Shown: positions 1 through 8,484 of the stretch, in pieces
Layout: every line of letters starts with the position of its first letter
Position numbering within the stretch: the stretch's first letter is position 1
NCBI GenBank assembly: GCA_024233215.1
Contig: JACKPW010000019.1
Location: 62,001 to 126,000, forward strand
Source of the DNA: Verrucomicrobiales bacterium
GTDB taxonomy: Bacteria; Verrucomicrobiota; Verrucomicrobiia; Limisphaerales; J093
Direction: 5' to 3'
Length of the DNA stretch: 64,000 nt
Translations under genes and position numbers: made by a program
The notes under the pieces: generated by a model
What the model was told of the DNA's origin: nothing
Seen by the model: the letters and a program-made list of their open reading frames with translations, nothing else
The model's database searches: none

Positions 1-1
1 T

Positions 2-760
2 CGTCGCTTCGAATCAGCCTGTCTGGCCGGCCTCGATTACCTGCTCGACGGACAGTATCCGAACGGCGGGTGGCCCCAGTTCTTCCCGAATCCCCGCGGC
101 TATTCGGCCCATGTCACGTTCAACGACAACGCCATGGTCAACGTGCTCACGCTCCTGCGGGACATCGCGGACGAGCGACCCGGGTTCGCCTTCATCCCGT
201 CGGGCCGTCGGACCCGGGCTGCCGATGCCATCGCGTCGGGGGTCAACTGCATTCTCCGCTGCCAGGTCGTGGTCGACGGGCGTCGGACCGTCTGGTGTGC
301 GCAACATGACGAACGAACCCTGGCCCCCGCCCCGGCACGGTCATACGAGAAGATCTCCCTCAGCGGCAGCGAAAGCGTCGGAATCGTCCGTTTCCTCATG
401 AGCCTTGAGCACCCCTCAGCAGACGTGCGGCAGTCCATCGAGGCTGCGGTTGCATGGTTCGAAGCGTCGCGGATCACCGGGATCCGGCAGGTCCGGAAGC
501 CCGATCCCTCGCTGCCCGGCGGCTACGACAAGGTCATCGTAGCCGAACCGGACGCCCCGCCGTTGTGGGCCAGGTTCTACGAGATTGGCACCAACCGGCC
601 GACCTTCTGCGGCCGGGATGGGGTGATCAAATACACGCTGGCGGAAATCGAGCACGAACGGCGCGTGGGTTACAGTTGGTACGGCGAAGGGCCGAAGGAC
701 CTGCTGACCCGGGATTACCCGGCGTGGAAACAGCGCGTGGCACCCGCCCCTTCGGAGTAG
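2..760 (+). CDS. Pectate lyase, PelA/PL10-like (3' part of gene)
   Basis: The frame is open from the window edge, so the 5' end is missing; about 252 C-terminal residues are visible. The text resembles the alpha/alpha-barrel PelA family (PL10): an NGGWPQFFP motif near the visible start, then FNDNAM, WCAQHD, and a C-terminal block with YEIGTNRPTFCGRDG and RRVGYSWYG. Members cleave polygalacturonate by beta-elimination and are normally exported, but the signal peptide would lie outside the window. The next gene starts 12 bp downstream on the same strand, so co-transcription is likely. Family assignment rests on recognised motifs, not a search. Confidence 0.85.
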   Translation, partial: RRFESACLAGLDYLLDGQYPNGGWPQFFPNPRGYSAHVTFNDNAMVNVLTLLRDIADERPGFAFIPSGRRTRAADAIASGVNCILRCQVVVDGRRTVWCAQHDERTLAPAPARSYEKISLSGSESVGIVRFLMSLEHPSADVRQSIEAAVAWFEASRITGIRQVRKPDPSLPGGYDKVIVAEPDAPPLWARFYEIGTNRPTFCGRDGVIKYTLAEIEHERRVGYSWYGEGPKDLLTRDYPAWKQRVAPAPSE

Positions 761-772
761 GCGCAGAACTGC

Positions 773-2047
773 ATGAACGCCCCGGACCGCTACCACGCCC
801 TGGATGCCCTGCGGGCCTTTGCCCTGCTGCTTGGGGTGGTGTTTCACGCGGCCGAGTCATTCATTGCAGGTCATCTGGACTGGGCCATCGTCGATGCCTC
901 CCCCAGTCTGAGCCTGGACATCTTCCGTCACGCCAGTCACGCGTTCCGGATGGAGATCTTCTTCCTGATCGCCGGTTTTTTTGCCCGGCTGCTGTACCAT
1001 CGCCGGGGCTGGCGGGGTTTCTGGCGAAACCGGTTGAGCCGGATTGTGGCTCCCCTGGTGGTGGGGTGGTTCGTGCTCTACCCCATCCTGGTCTTCCTCT
1101 GGATCTGGGGCGCGCAGAAATCCGGCAACTGGACCCGCATCGAGCTGCCGCCGGAGTATCGTTCCCTGCCCCCTTGGAAACTGACCGCAGGCTTCTTCGC
1201 GTCGGGCCAGTTCGTCCCGACATTCGATCTCACCCACCTCTGGTTCCTGCACCAACTCACGGTGATCTACGTCCTGGCGCTCGGAATCCGGGCGGCCATT
1301 CGGACCTGGGCGGGCCCGAGTGGAAGACTGGCGGAAGGACTGGATCAGGTGTTGGGAAAAGCCCTCTCGCCGCGGGCCGGCATGCTGCTCCTGGCAGGGA
1401 TCACCGTCCCCATGCTGCTCACCATGGACGGTTGGTCCGTGGACACCCCGCAACATTCCCTCTGGCCCCACGGGCCCACTACGCTGCTCTACGGATTCCT
1501 CTTCACCGCTGGCTGGTTCCTTCACCGGCAGCCTCATCGGTTGAACGACGTGGCCCGCCACTGGCTGCCCAACCTCGTCATCGGCCTGCTGCTGGTCCTG
1601 CCCACCCGCTTCTCCTACGATCTCGGCCGGGTACTGGGACTCATCCCCGAACATCGGGACTTCGTCCGCGTGGTCCACACCGTCCTGTACGCCACCATGA
1701 TGTGGGGATTCGTGCTGGGATTCACCGGCCTGTTCGTCCGCTTCGCCTCCCATCCGAGCCCGCGTTGGCGCTATGTGGCGGACTCCTCCTACTGGGTCTA
1801 CCTGGTTCATCTGCCTTTGGTGGTGGCACTCCAGGTCTGGCTGGCGTACGTGCCATTGCCGTGGTACTTGAAGCTGCCGCTCATTCTGCTGCTCACGGCA
1901 CCGGTGCTCTTCGTGAGCTACGACCGCCTGGTGCGGCCCGGCTGGATCGGGCGGTGTCTGAACGGGCGTCGCTACCCGCGCGGCTGGCCCGACCGCGACA
2001 CACACGGATCAAACGCCCCCCGCCGCACCGGTGCCGGCAGCCGGTAA
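773..2047 (+). CDS. Acyltransferase family 3 membrane protein (OpgC/MdoC-like)
   Basis: 424 residues. The N-terminus YHALDALRAFALLLGVVFHA is the typical opening of acyltransferase-3 (AT3) integral membrane proteins, with the conserved LDALRA and the helix-1 histidine. About ten hydrophobic segments follow, including FRMEIFFLIAGFF and the late SYWVYLVHLPLVV segment. AT3 proteins transfer acyl groups onto extracytoplasmic sugars; the OpgC/MdoC branch succinylates osmoregulated glucans. The acceptor here cannot be told. It starts 12 bp after the pectate lyase stop, so the pair may form one transcript. The start at ATG 773 places the conserved motif where the family has it. Confidence 0.85.
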   Translation: MNAPDRYHALDALRAFALLLGVVFHAAESFIAGHLDWAIVDASPSLSLDIFRHASHAFRMEIFFLIAGFFARLLYHRRGWRGFWRNRLSRIVAPLVVGWFVLYPILVFLWIWGAQKSGNWTRIELPPEYRSLPPWKLTAGFFASGQFVPTFDLTHLWFLHQLTVIYVLALGIRAAIRTWAGPSGRLAEGLDQVLGKALSPRAGMLLLAGITVPMLLTMDGWSVDTPQHSLWPHGPTTLLYGFLFTAGWFLHRQPHRLNDVARHWLPNLVIGLLLVLPTRFSYDLGRVLGLIPEHRDFVRVVHTVLYATMMWGFVLGFTGLFVRFASHPSPRWRYVADSSYWVYLVHLPLVVALQVWLAYVPLPWYLKLPLILLLTAPVLFVSYDRLVRPGWIGRCLNGRRYPRGWPDRDTHGSNAPRRTGAGSR

Positions 2048-2160
2048 ACGCGACCACCACACACTGCGCCCCACCGTTCAGAGAACCACCAACCACCGGA
2101 CGGTCCTTGCCTACCGCCTCAAGGGAGGCTAGGCTGCGCGGAAATTGCTGAGGGCACGTC

Positions 2161-4200
2161 ATGGCACGCAGATCGAAAGATGACCTGGAGTACGACTCCA
2201 TGAAGAAGACGGACCACTCCACTTTGGCGGATCGCCTGGTGGACTGGCCCTTGTTGCGACTGTTGGTGCTGCATCGGGGTTTCCGGTGGGTGGTGATTCT
2301 GTTCCTGCTGTCCATCATTTCGATTGCGCTGCTGCTGCCCAAGATGTGGGTCGCCACGCCCGAGGGTTTCCGCCCGGAGGTCAAGATCAGCCTGCTCGAC
2401 CGGATTCAGAGCTGGTCGCTCAAGCGGAAGGCCGCCGCCGCCTCGGAGCGCGGAGAGCACGGTGCCGCCGCCCAGGCCTGGCGCGCCGCCTGGTCGAACG
2501 ATCCCGGAAGCAGCGAAGCGCTGCGGGGCATGCTTCAGGAGATCTCCGTCATGGACCGCCCGCAGGAGCAGGTCAACATGACATTGCAGGGCTCAAGCTG
2601 GCTCCTGCGGCTGGCGCACACCAACCGGACCGACATTCCGCTGGTGGGTTGGGCCTGCATCCGCAGCGGTCTCAGCGAACGGGCCCTGGCCGTCTTCCAA
2701 CTCGCCGGCAGGCCGCTGCCCGAGTCACTGACGATGCTCAACGCCATCGCACTGTTTGAATCCGGACAAATCGCCGAGTTCAAAAAGACCATGAGCACGG
2801 TGGAATGGCGGGACCGGATCATGTCGGCGCTGGATCCGGCTTCCGCCGATCCAAAGGACTACGTGGATCGGGAATTCCGCCTCGTTTCACTGGCCTTCAT
2901 CGCCGGGTGGTACAATGTTCCCAAGGACCGGGCGGAGGCGTTCAGGCTGCTGGAGGCCGCTCAGAAGGATCTGCTGACGGAAACCGTGGCCTACGATCTC
3001 GAGTACCTCATCCGCCTGAGCCAGCGCGATGTGGAGGCCTGCAAGAGCCTGCTGGCACAACTCCAGACCATCGGCAAGGACACCGTGCGTCATCATACCT
3101 CCCTCTGGCAACTGCTGCTTCGGGAAGGCCGACGGGAGGAGGCGGTGGAACTGGCCACCCGCCTGAACCTGGTGCCCGCCAGCGCTTGGGATGCCTACCA
3201 ACTGGGCCGCACCTATACCCTGCTCGGGAGGCTCGACATGGCCAACGACCTGCTTCGCGGTTACTCCCGCAACATCGGATGGCTGGCTGAGAGTCTCCTG
3301 CTCCGGGCTGATGTGCTGATGCGCCAGGCGGGCATGATTCCCGATCCGAATGTCCTGGAGGAAGACGCCCCCTCCTTAACCACGGATCGCACCCCCATGG
3401 AGGAACTCGGCACCCTGGCGACCACCATCCGGACCCAGCCCGATGCCATGGATGCACTGGGCGGGTTCAGTCATTACCTGGAGGGGATGGTGGACTGGTA
3501 CCGCGGGAGCCACGACGCGGCTGGGATGGCCTTCCAAGAGGCGGCGAAACTCGGGTTTCCCGACCCGGCACTGGGGCTCAAAGTGGCGGGATCCCTGTTG
3601 TCCCTGGGCGGCGCCGCCAAGTGGGCGGAGCCCATCCTTCTGAGCCTGCAGGACCGGTACGGGGAAAACCCGGCTTATCTGGAGCAACTGGTGAAATGCG
3701 CCGCCCAGCAAATGGACGATCGTTACCTCCTCCCGGCCGCCCAGAAACTGTATGAACTCCGCCCCAACGATCCGACCGCGGCCAACAACTACGCAGCCGC
3801 CCTCCTGATCGCCCGCGTGCGCCCCGCCGAGGCCGTGACCCTGACCTACAGGTTGCTGCACTTGCTGAACCAGTATGCCGAGCGCACCGGAACCGCCGGG
3901 CGAACCATGGCCCTCGCCATGCTCAAGATGAACCACTGCGTCGCCCTGTGCATGAACAACCGCGGCGAGGATGCCGTCCTGGAACTGACCGGCGTGAATC
4001 CGCTTCAGCTCGAACCACCCGAACTGACCCAGTACCACCTGGCGCGGTTCGAGGCCAACTGGCTCGTGGGACGCCTCGACTATGCCCGGGACAGCCTGCA
4101 AAAGCTGGATCGTTCGCAGCTCTACCCCTCCCAACTCGCCTGGCTGGTCCGGGTGGAACCGCGGTTCCAGGCGGATCTCCTGGCGTCGGAAGGCCGCTGA
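2161..4200 (+). CDS. Membrane-anchored TPR-like protein, function unknown
   Basis: 679 residues. A basic N-terminus of about 45 residues is followed by one hydrophobic segment (VVILFLLSIISIALLLPKMW), then a long alanine- and leucine-rich helical region compatible with tetratricopeptide-like repeats (for example AAAQAWRAAWSNDPGSSEAL and AGMAFQEAAKLGFPDPALG). It is probably held in the inner membrane with the repeat domain outside, acting as a protein-binding scaffold; no enzymatic motif is seen. A GAGGGCA stretch just before the ATG supports this start, although an in-frame ATG at 2200 is possible. It converges on the carB N-terminal half with only 6 bp between the stops. Confidence 0.7.
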   Translation: MARRSKDDLEYDSMKKTDHSTLADRLVDWPLLRLLVLHRGFRWVVILFLLSIISIALLLPKMWVATPEGFRPEVKISLLDRIQSWSLKRKAAAASERGEHGAAAQAWRAAWSNDPGSSEALRGMLQEISVMDRPQEQVNMTLQGSSWLLRLAHTNRTDIPLVGWACIRSGLSERALAVFQLAGRPLPESLTMLNAIALFESGQIAEFKKTMSTVEWRDRIMSALDPASADPKDYVDREFRLVSLAFIAGWYNVPKDRAEAFRLLEAAQKDLLTETVAYDLEYLIRLSQRDVEACKSLLAQLQTIGKDTVRHHTSLWQLLLREGRREEAVELATRLNLVPASAWDAYQLGRTYTLLGRLDMANDLLRGYSRNIGWLAESLLLRADVLMRQAGMIPDPNVLEEDAPSLTTDRTPMEELGTLATTIRTQPDAMDALGGFSHYLEGMVDWYRGSHDAAGMAFQEAAKLGFPDPALGLKVAGSLLSLGGAAKWAEPILLSLQDRYGENPAYLEQLVKCAAQQMDDRYLLPAAQKLYELRPNDPTAANNYAAALLIARVRPAEAVTLTYRLLHLLNQYAERTGTAGRTMALAMLKMNHCVALCMNNRGEDAVLELTGVNPLQLEPPELTQYHLARFEANWLVGRLDYARDSLQKLDRSQLYPSQLAWLVRVEPRFQADLLASEGR

Positions 4201-4206
4201 TCCCGG

Positions 4207-5709
4207 TCAACCCGCCGTCGCCAGTTCCTCCTCCAGATCCACCAACTGACGAAGCTGGGTGAGAAACCAGCGATCGATCTTGGTGATCTGGAAGATCTCC
4301 TCGACGCTCATGCCCTGCCGCAGGGCGTGCCGCAGGTAGAAGATCCGGTCGGCATTCGGCACCGTGAGCTTCCGGCGAATCAGGTCCTTCGGCAGCTCGC
4401 CGCGGTCCGGATACAGCTCCGTACCGACTCGCATCGGCTTGCCATCCCCGCCCAGTCCGAACCGTCCGATCTCCAAAGAACGCAGGCATTTCTGCAGACT
4501 CTCCTTGAACGTCCGCCCAATCGCCATCGCCTCCCCCACACTCTTCATCTGGGTGGTCAGGGTGGGATCCGCCTGGGAGAACTTTTCGAAAGCGAATCGC
4601 GGGATCTTCGTCACCACATAGTCAATCGTCGGCTCAAAACTCGCCGGCGTCTCGCGCGTGATGTCGTTCGGAATCTCGTCGAGCGTGTACCCCACCGCCA
4701 GCTTGGCCGCAATCTTGGCAATGGGGAATCCGGTCGCCTTGGACGCCAGCGCCGAGCTGCGGCTGACCCGCGGGTTCATCTCGATGATCGCCATGCGGCC
4801 GTTGTCCGGGTTCACCGCAAACTGGATGTTCGAGCCGCCGGTCTCCACCCCCACGGCCCGGATCACCGCGAAACTCGCATCGCGCATGATCTGATACTCC
4901 TTGTCCGTCAGGGTTTGCGCCGGCGCCACCGTGATGGAATCCCCCGTGTGCACCCCCATGGGATCGAAATTCTCAATCGAGCAGATGATCACGCAGTTGT
5001 CCTTGCGGTCGCGCATCACCTCCATCTCGAACTCCTTCCAGCCCAGCAACGATTCCTCAACCAGAATCTCGTTCACCGGCGACAGGTCAATGCCACGTCG
5101 GGCCAGTTCCTCGAACTCCTCCCGGTTGTAGGCCGTTCCCCCACCCGTCCCGCCCAACGTGAACGCCGGCCGGATGATCACCGGAAACCGACCAATCTTT
5201 TCCGCCACCTCCCGCGCCTCCTCCAGCGAATGCGCCGTCCCGCTGACGGGCACGTCCAACCCGATCTCAAGCATGAGATCCTTGAAGACCTGGCGATCCT
5301 CGCCCCGCATGATGGCATCCGCCTTGGCACCGATCATCTCGACCCCGTAACGCTGCAGGACACCGTTCTGGTCGAGCTTCATGGCCGTGTTCAAGGCCGT
5401 CTGCCCCCCCAGCGTGGGCAACAAGACGAGTTTCCCCCGCTCTCCCGAGGCCTCCAATTGCGCCACCTCGCGGGCGATGATCTTCTCAACGCAGTCCGGC
5501 GTGATGGGTTCGATGTACGTGCAGTCCGCGAATTCCGGGTCCGTCATGATCGTCGCCGGATTCGAGTTCACCAGCACCACCCGGTAACCCTCCTCCTTCA
5601 GGGCCTTGCAGGCCTGGGTGCCCGAATAATCGAACTCGCAGGCCTGCCCGATCACGATCGGACCCGCCCCGATGATGAGAACCGAATGGATATCTGTGCG
5701 TCTTGGCAT
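4207..5709 (-). CDS. carB: Carbamoyl-phosphate synthase large subunit, N-terminal half (carboxyphosphate synthetase domain)
   Basis: 500 residues, colinear with the first half of bacterial CarB: MPRRTDIHSVLIIGAGPIVIG opening, VLVNSNPATIMTD, GGQTALNTAMKL, the ATP-grasp glycine loop (FTLGGTGGG), and MNPRVSRSSALASKATGFPI. This half phosphorylates bicarbonate and carries the ammonia-dependent carbamate step for arginine and pyrimidine synthesis. The protein stops right after RWFLTQLRQLVDLEEELATAG, inside the helical oligomerisation domain, where one-piece CarB runs straight on. The missing half is a separate gene at 56526-58331. No carA or pyr/arg gene is adjacent. All expected N-half motifs are intact, so this is a divided gene, not a decayed one. 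Divergent from holB. Confidence 0.95.
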   Translation of the reverse strand: MPRRTDIHSVLIIGAGPIVIGQACEFDYSGTQACKALKEEGYRVVLVNSNPATIMTDPEFADCTYIEPITPDCVEKIIAREVAQLEASGERGKLVLLPTLGGQTALNTAMKLDQNGVLQRYGVEMIGAKADAIMRGEDRQVFKDLMLEIGLDVPVSGTAHSLEEAREVAEKIGRFPVIIRPAFTLGGTGGGTAYNREEFEELARRGIDLSPVNEILVEESLLGWKEFEMEVMRDRKDNCVIICSIENFDPMGVHTGDSITVAPAQTLTDKEYQIMRDASFAVIRAVGVETGGSNIQFAVNPDNGRMAIIEMNPRVSRSSALASKATGFPIAKIAAKLAVGYTLDEIPNDITRETPASFEPTIDYVVTKIPRFAFEKFSQADPTLTTQMKSVGEAMAIGRTFKESLQKCLRSLEIGRFGLGGDGKPMRVGTELYPDRGELPKDLIRRKLTVPNADRIFYLRHALRQGMSVEEIFQITKIDRWFLTQLRQLVDLEEELATAG

Positions 5710-5876
5710 GTTTCGCGTCGCCTGTTGGCCGGCGTCAACCGCGAGAGAGTGAACGGAATCAGCGGCCCGATGTCAGCCCAAAACACCGGAAAGCCGCTTT
5801 CGACTCGCCACCTCCCCGTCGATCCCCCCATCCTCCCGGCGTGGTCCCACCAAAACGGAACCACCGCAGAAAGCCC

Positions 5877-6911
5877 ATGTCCTTTGCGACCCTCACCACC
5901 CACCGCGAAGGTGCGGAACTCCTCCAGCGGAGCCTGGAACGGGGTCGGCTGGGCCACGCCTACCTGCTGTCCGCCCCCCGCATGGCCGAACTGGAACCAC
6001 TGGCCCGCGCCCTCGCCGCCGCGTTGAATTGCGAAGCCCCGCCCCGCCGGGCCGCCAACGGCCAGCCGCTCGACGCCTGTGACACCTGCCGTTCCTGCCG
6101 GCAGATTGCCGCGGATGGCCACGCGGACGTCCACTGGCTCCGCCCCGAGTCGAAAACCCGACAGATTCGTGCGGAGAGCGTCCGTGCCCTCCTGCGCGAG
6201 GTCCACATGAAGCCGCACGGTTCCGGATGGAAGGCCGCCGTCATCGCCGACGCGGACCGGATGAATGAGACGGCCGCCAACGCCTTCCTCAAGACGCTGG
6301 AGGAACCCCCGGCGAAATCCGTCCTCCTCCTGCTGACCGCCGAGCCGGACCGTGTCCTGGAAACCATCCGGTCCCGTTGTCTCCGATTGAATTTCGGTGG
6401 CGGGGAGCGTCCCGCCTTTGACACCGCCCAACTGGCCTGGCTGCGCGAACTCGCCGGGGCGTCGGCGAAGGCCGGCGATGATCTGCTGGCCCGCTACCGG
6501 TTGCTGGGCAGCCTGCTGAAGGAACTCGGCATCCTGCGCAAGAACATCCAGGATGAGTTGACCAACCGCTCGCCGTTGCAGCGCTACGACGACATCGAAC
6601 CCGAGTTGCGGGAACGCTGGGAAAAGGAGTTGGCGGCGGGAATCGAGGCCGAATACCGGCGACGGCGCGCCGAGTTTCTGGGCGCCCTGCTCTGGTGGCT
6701 GCGGGATGTGTGGCTCTGCGCCCTCGGGGCCGCGCCGGAGCGACTCACCCTCCCGGACCTGCAGGAAAAGAGCGCTGTGGTGGCCGGGCACATCTCCCCG
6801 GCCCGGGCCGAGGCGAATCTGGAGAGCGTGCAGCGAACCCTGCGGGCGCTCCATACCAACGTGCAGGAGGCCCTCAACCTGGAGGTCGGCCTGCTGCGCC
6901 TGCGCCTGTGA
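5877..6911 (+). CDS. holB: DNA polymerase III delta-prime subunit
   Basis: 344 residues. The AAA+ clamp-loader fold is recognisable from RGRLGHAYLLSAP at the N-terminus, a cysteine cluster CDTCRSC around residues 65-75 (zinc module), VIADADRMNETAANAFLKTL with EEPPA (the classic delta-prime/DnaX signature) and TIRSRCLRLNF. The P-loop position lacks GKT, as expected for delta-prime, which does not hydrolyse ATP. With DnaX and delta it loads the beta clamp at the replication fork. The chosen ATG at 5877 gives the usual family N-terminus; the frame is open further upstream but that extension looks non-coding. Its stop overlaps the next start by 4 bp. Confidence 0.85.
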   Translation: MSFATLTTHREGAELLQRSLERGRLGHAYLLSAPRMAELEPLARALAAALNCEAPPRRAANGQPLDACDTCRSCRQIAADGHADVHWLRPESKTRQIRAESVRALLREVHMKPHGSGWKAAVIADADRMNETAANAFLKTLEEPPAKSVLLLLTAEPDRVLETIRSRCLRLNFGGGERPAFDTAQLAWLRELAGASAKAGDDLLARYRLLGSLLKELGILRKNIQDELTNRSPLQRYDDIEPELRERWEKELAAGIEAEYRRRRAEFLGALLWWLRDVWLCALGAAPERLTLPDLQEKSAVVAGHISPARAEANLESVQRTLRALHTNVQEALNLEVGLLRLRL

Positions 6912-8254
6912 GCGGCTCCCGGAACGAACGCACCCCCCACGGCCACGTCGCCCCCCGGGACGCCTTCGCCTGGCTGCCGCACCTGCTCGCGGGAAGCTTC
7001 CTCGGCCTCGCGGTCGCCAAGTTCGGCAACCCCGCCATCCTCGATCACCTGACCACGCGCCCCGGAAATTTCTGGCAGTTTGTCTACTTCTCGTGGCCGT
7101 TGCGCTGGGCCTACGGGTTGCTCGCGCTGATCCTCCTCGCCAGCGCGCCGCGAATGCGCTGGCGTGCCCAAATCCCACTCTGGCTGGCGCTGCTGCCCGC
7201 CACCTGGTTGCTGTGGCAGGGACTCGCCAGTCTCGACACCGTCAACTCCGAACTGACCCGCACCACACTGCCCTACCTCGCAGCAACCGCCATCTGCTAT
7301 TACCTGGGCGTGACCGCGCTGGATCGCCGGGCCTCCCCCGTGGCCTTCTGGACGCCCCTGCTCGCGGGCTTCATGTTCATGCTGGCGATGGGCTTGGAAC
7401 AGCGGTTTGGAGGGCTTGAAGCCACCCGGCAACAACTGCTGTCGGAGCCGGGCGCCATGGAACGTCTGCCCGCGGAGTTCGTCGAGCGCATCAACAAGCT
7501 CCGCGTCTTCGCCACCCTGCTTTACCCGAACGCCCTCGCCGGCGTGCTGCTGTTGCTCCTCCCCGCCACGACGGTGGCGCTCTGGCGCCTGCTTCGCATT
7601 GCCACGCCCCCAACCCGCGGTCTGCTTTGCGGGCTGTTCGCCCTGGCCGGGTTGGGTTGCCTCTACTGGTCCAAGTCCAAGGCGGGCTGGCTGGTGGCCC
7701 TGGTGCTGGCGATCCTGGCCTTTTGGCGACTCCCCATCCATAGCCGGTGGAAGACCACCCTCACGGTCGCCGTGCTGGCGCTGGGATTGACCGCCTTCTT
7801 CGTGCGTTTCGCCGACTATTTCCAGCGGGGGGCCACGAGCGTGGGAGCGCGGTTTGACTACTACCGCGCCGCGGTCCGGACCTTCGCGGACCATCCCCTC
7901 ACCGGTTCCGGGCCGGGCACCTTCAAGCAGGAATACGAGCAGCGAAAGGCCCCCGAGGCGGAGATGGCCCGACTCACCCACAACGACTACCTCCAGCAGG
8001 CATCCGATTCCGGCCTGCCGGGGGCGCTGGCCTATGCGGTGTTTGTCTGGGGCTCGCTGGCCTGGCTGTGGCGCCGCAGCCTCGCGGACCCGCTGCACTT
8101 TGCCGTCTGGCTGGGGCTGTTGGGCTGGGCCCTGCAGAGTTTCGTGGAGTTCGGCCTGTACATCCCCCCCATCGGCTGGAGCGCCTTCCTGCTGCTGGGC
8201 TGGCTGTCAACCGAACCTGTCTCCGCCCCGGCCACAGGAAACCCCGGGCGGTAA
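6908..8254 (+). CDS. O-antigen ligase / Wzy-like polytopic membrane protein
   Basis: About 448 residues if the GTG at 6908 is used; it overlaps the holB stop as GTGA, which argues for translational coupling and decides the start. At least ten hydrophobic segments are seen, plus a periplasmic-loop signature typical of the O-antigen ligase/polymerase superfamily: ARFDYYRAAVRTFADHPLTG, SGPGTF, and AEMARLTHNDYLQQASDSGLPG. The HPLTGSGPGTF and HNDYLQ elements are the Wzy/WaaL-type hallmarks. Such proteins polymerise or ligate glycans at the periplasmic face, but some act on protein glycosylation, and the substrate cannot be told. No other polysaccharide assembly gene is adjacent. Confidence 0.8.
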   Translation: MSGSRNERTPHGHVAPRDAFAWLPHLLAGSFLGLAVAKFGNPAILDHLTTRPGNFWQFVYFSWPLRWAYGLLALILLASAPRMRWRAQIPLWLALLPATWLLWQGLASLDTVNSELTRTTLPYLAATAICYYLGVTALDRRASPVAFWTPLLAGFMFMLAMGLEQRFGGLEATRQQLLSEPGAMERLPAEFVERINKLRVFATLLYPNALAGVLLLLLPATTVALWRLLRIATPPTRGLLCGLFALAGLGCLYWSKSKAGWLVALVLAILAFWRLPIHSRWKTTLTVAVLALGLTAFFVRFADYFQRGATSVGARFDYYRAAVRTFADHPLTGSGPGTFKQEYEQRKAPEAEMARLTHNDYLQQASDSGLPGALAYAVFVWGSLAWLWRRSLADPLHFAVWLGLLGWALQSFVEFGLYIPPIGWSAFLLLGWLSTEPVSAPATGNPGR

Positions 8255-8484
8255 AACGACGTCACAAGCGTCTCCCACCACCAGGCCAAGAAACCGCATG
8301 TTCGACATCATCTTCAGAATGATATCGGCTCTCGCAGCGGGACAAAAGCCTTGAACGCCGCCCCCCCTGAGTTAGGCTGGCCGAACGCAACCGGAGCCTG
8401 CCCGACAAGGGCCCGTGAGGGGTTCGCATGCGGGCACAGCCGCGTCCGGTCAAGAACAAGTTCAACCTGAGAAGCTGAGTGTTT

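Noticed and set aside
4327..6027. 566-codon frame antisense to the carB N-half
   Set aside because: Shadow of CarB codon bias; composition is arginine/histidine-rich with no domain, and the minus-strand frame matches CarB throughout.
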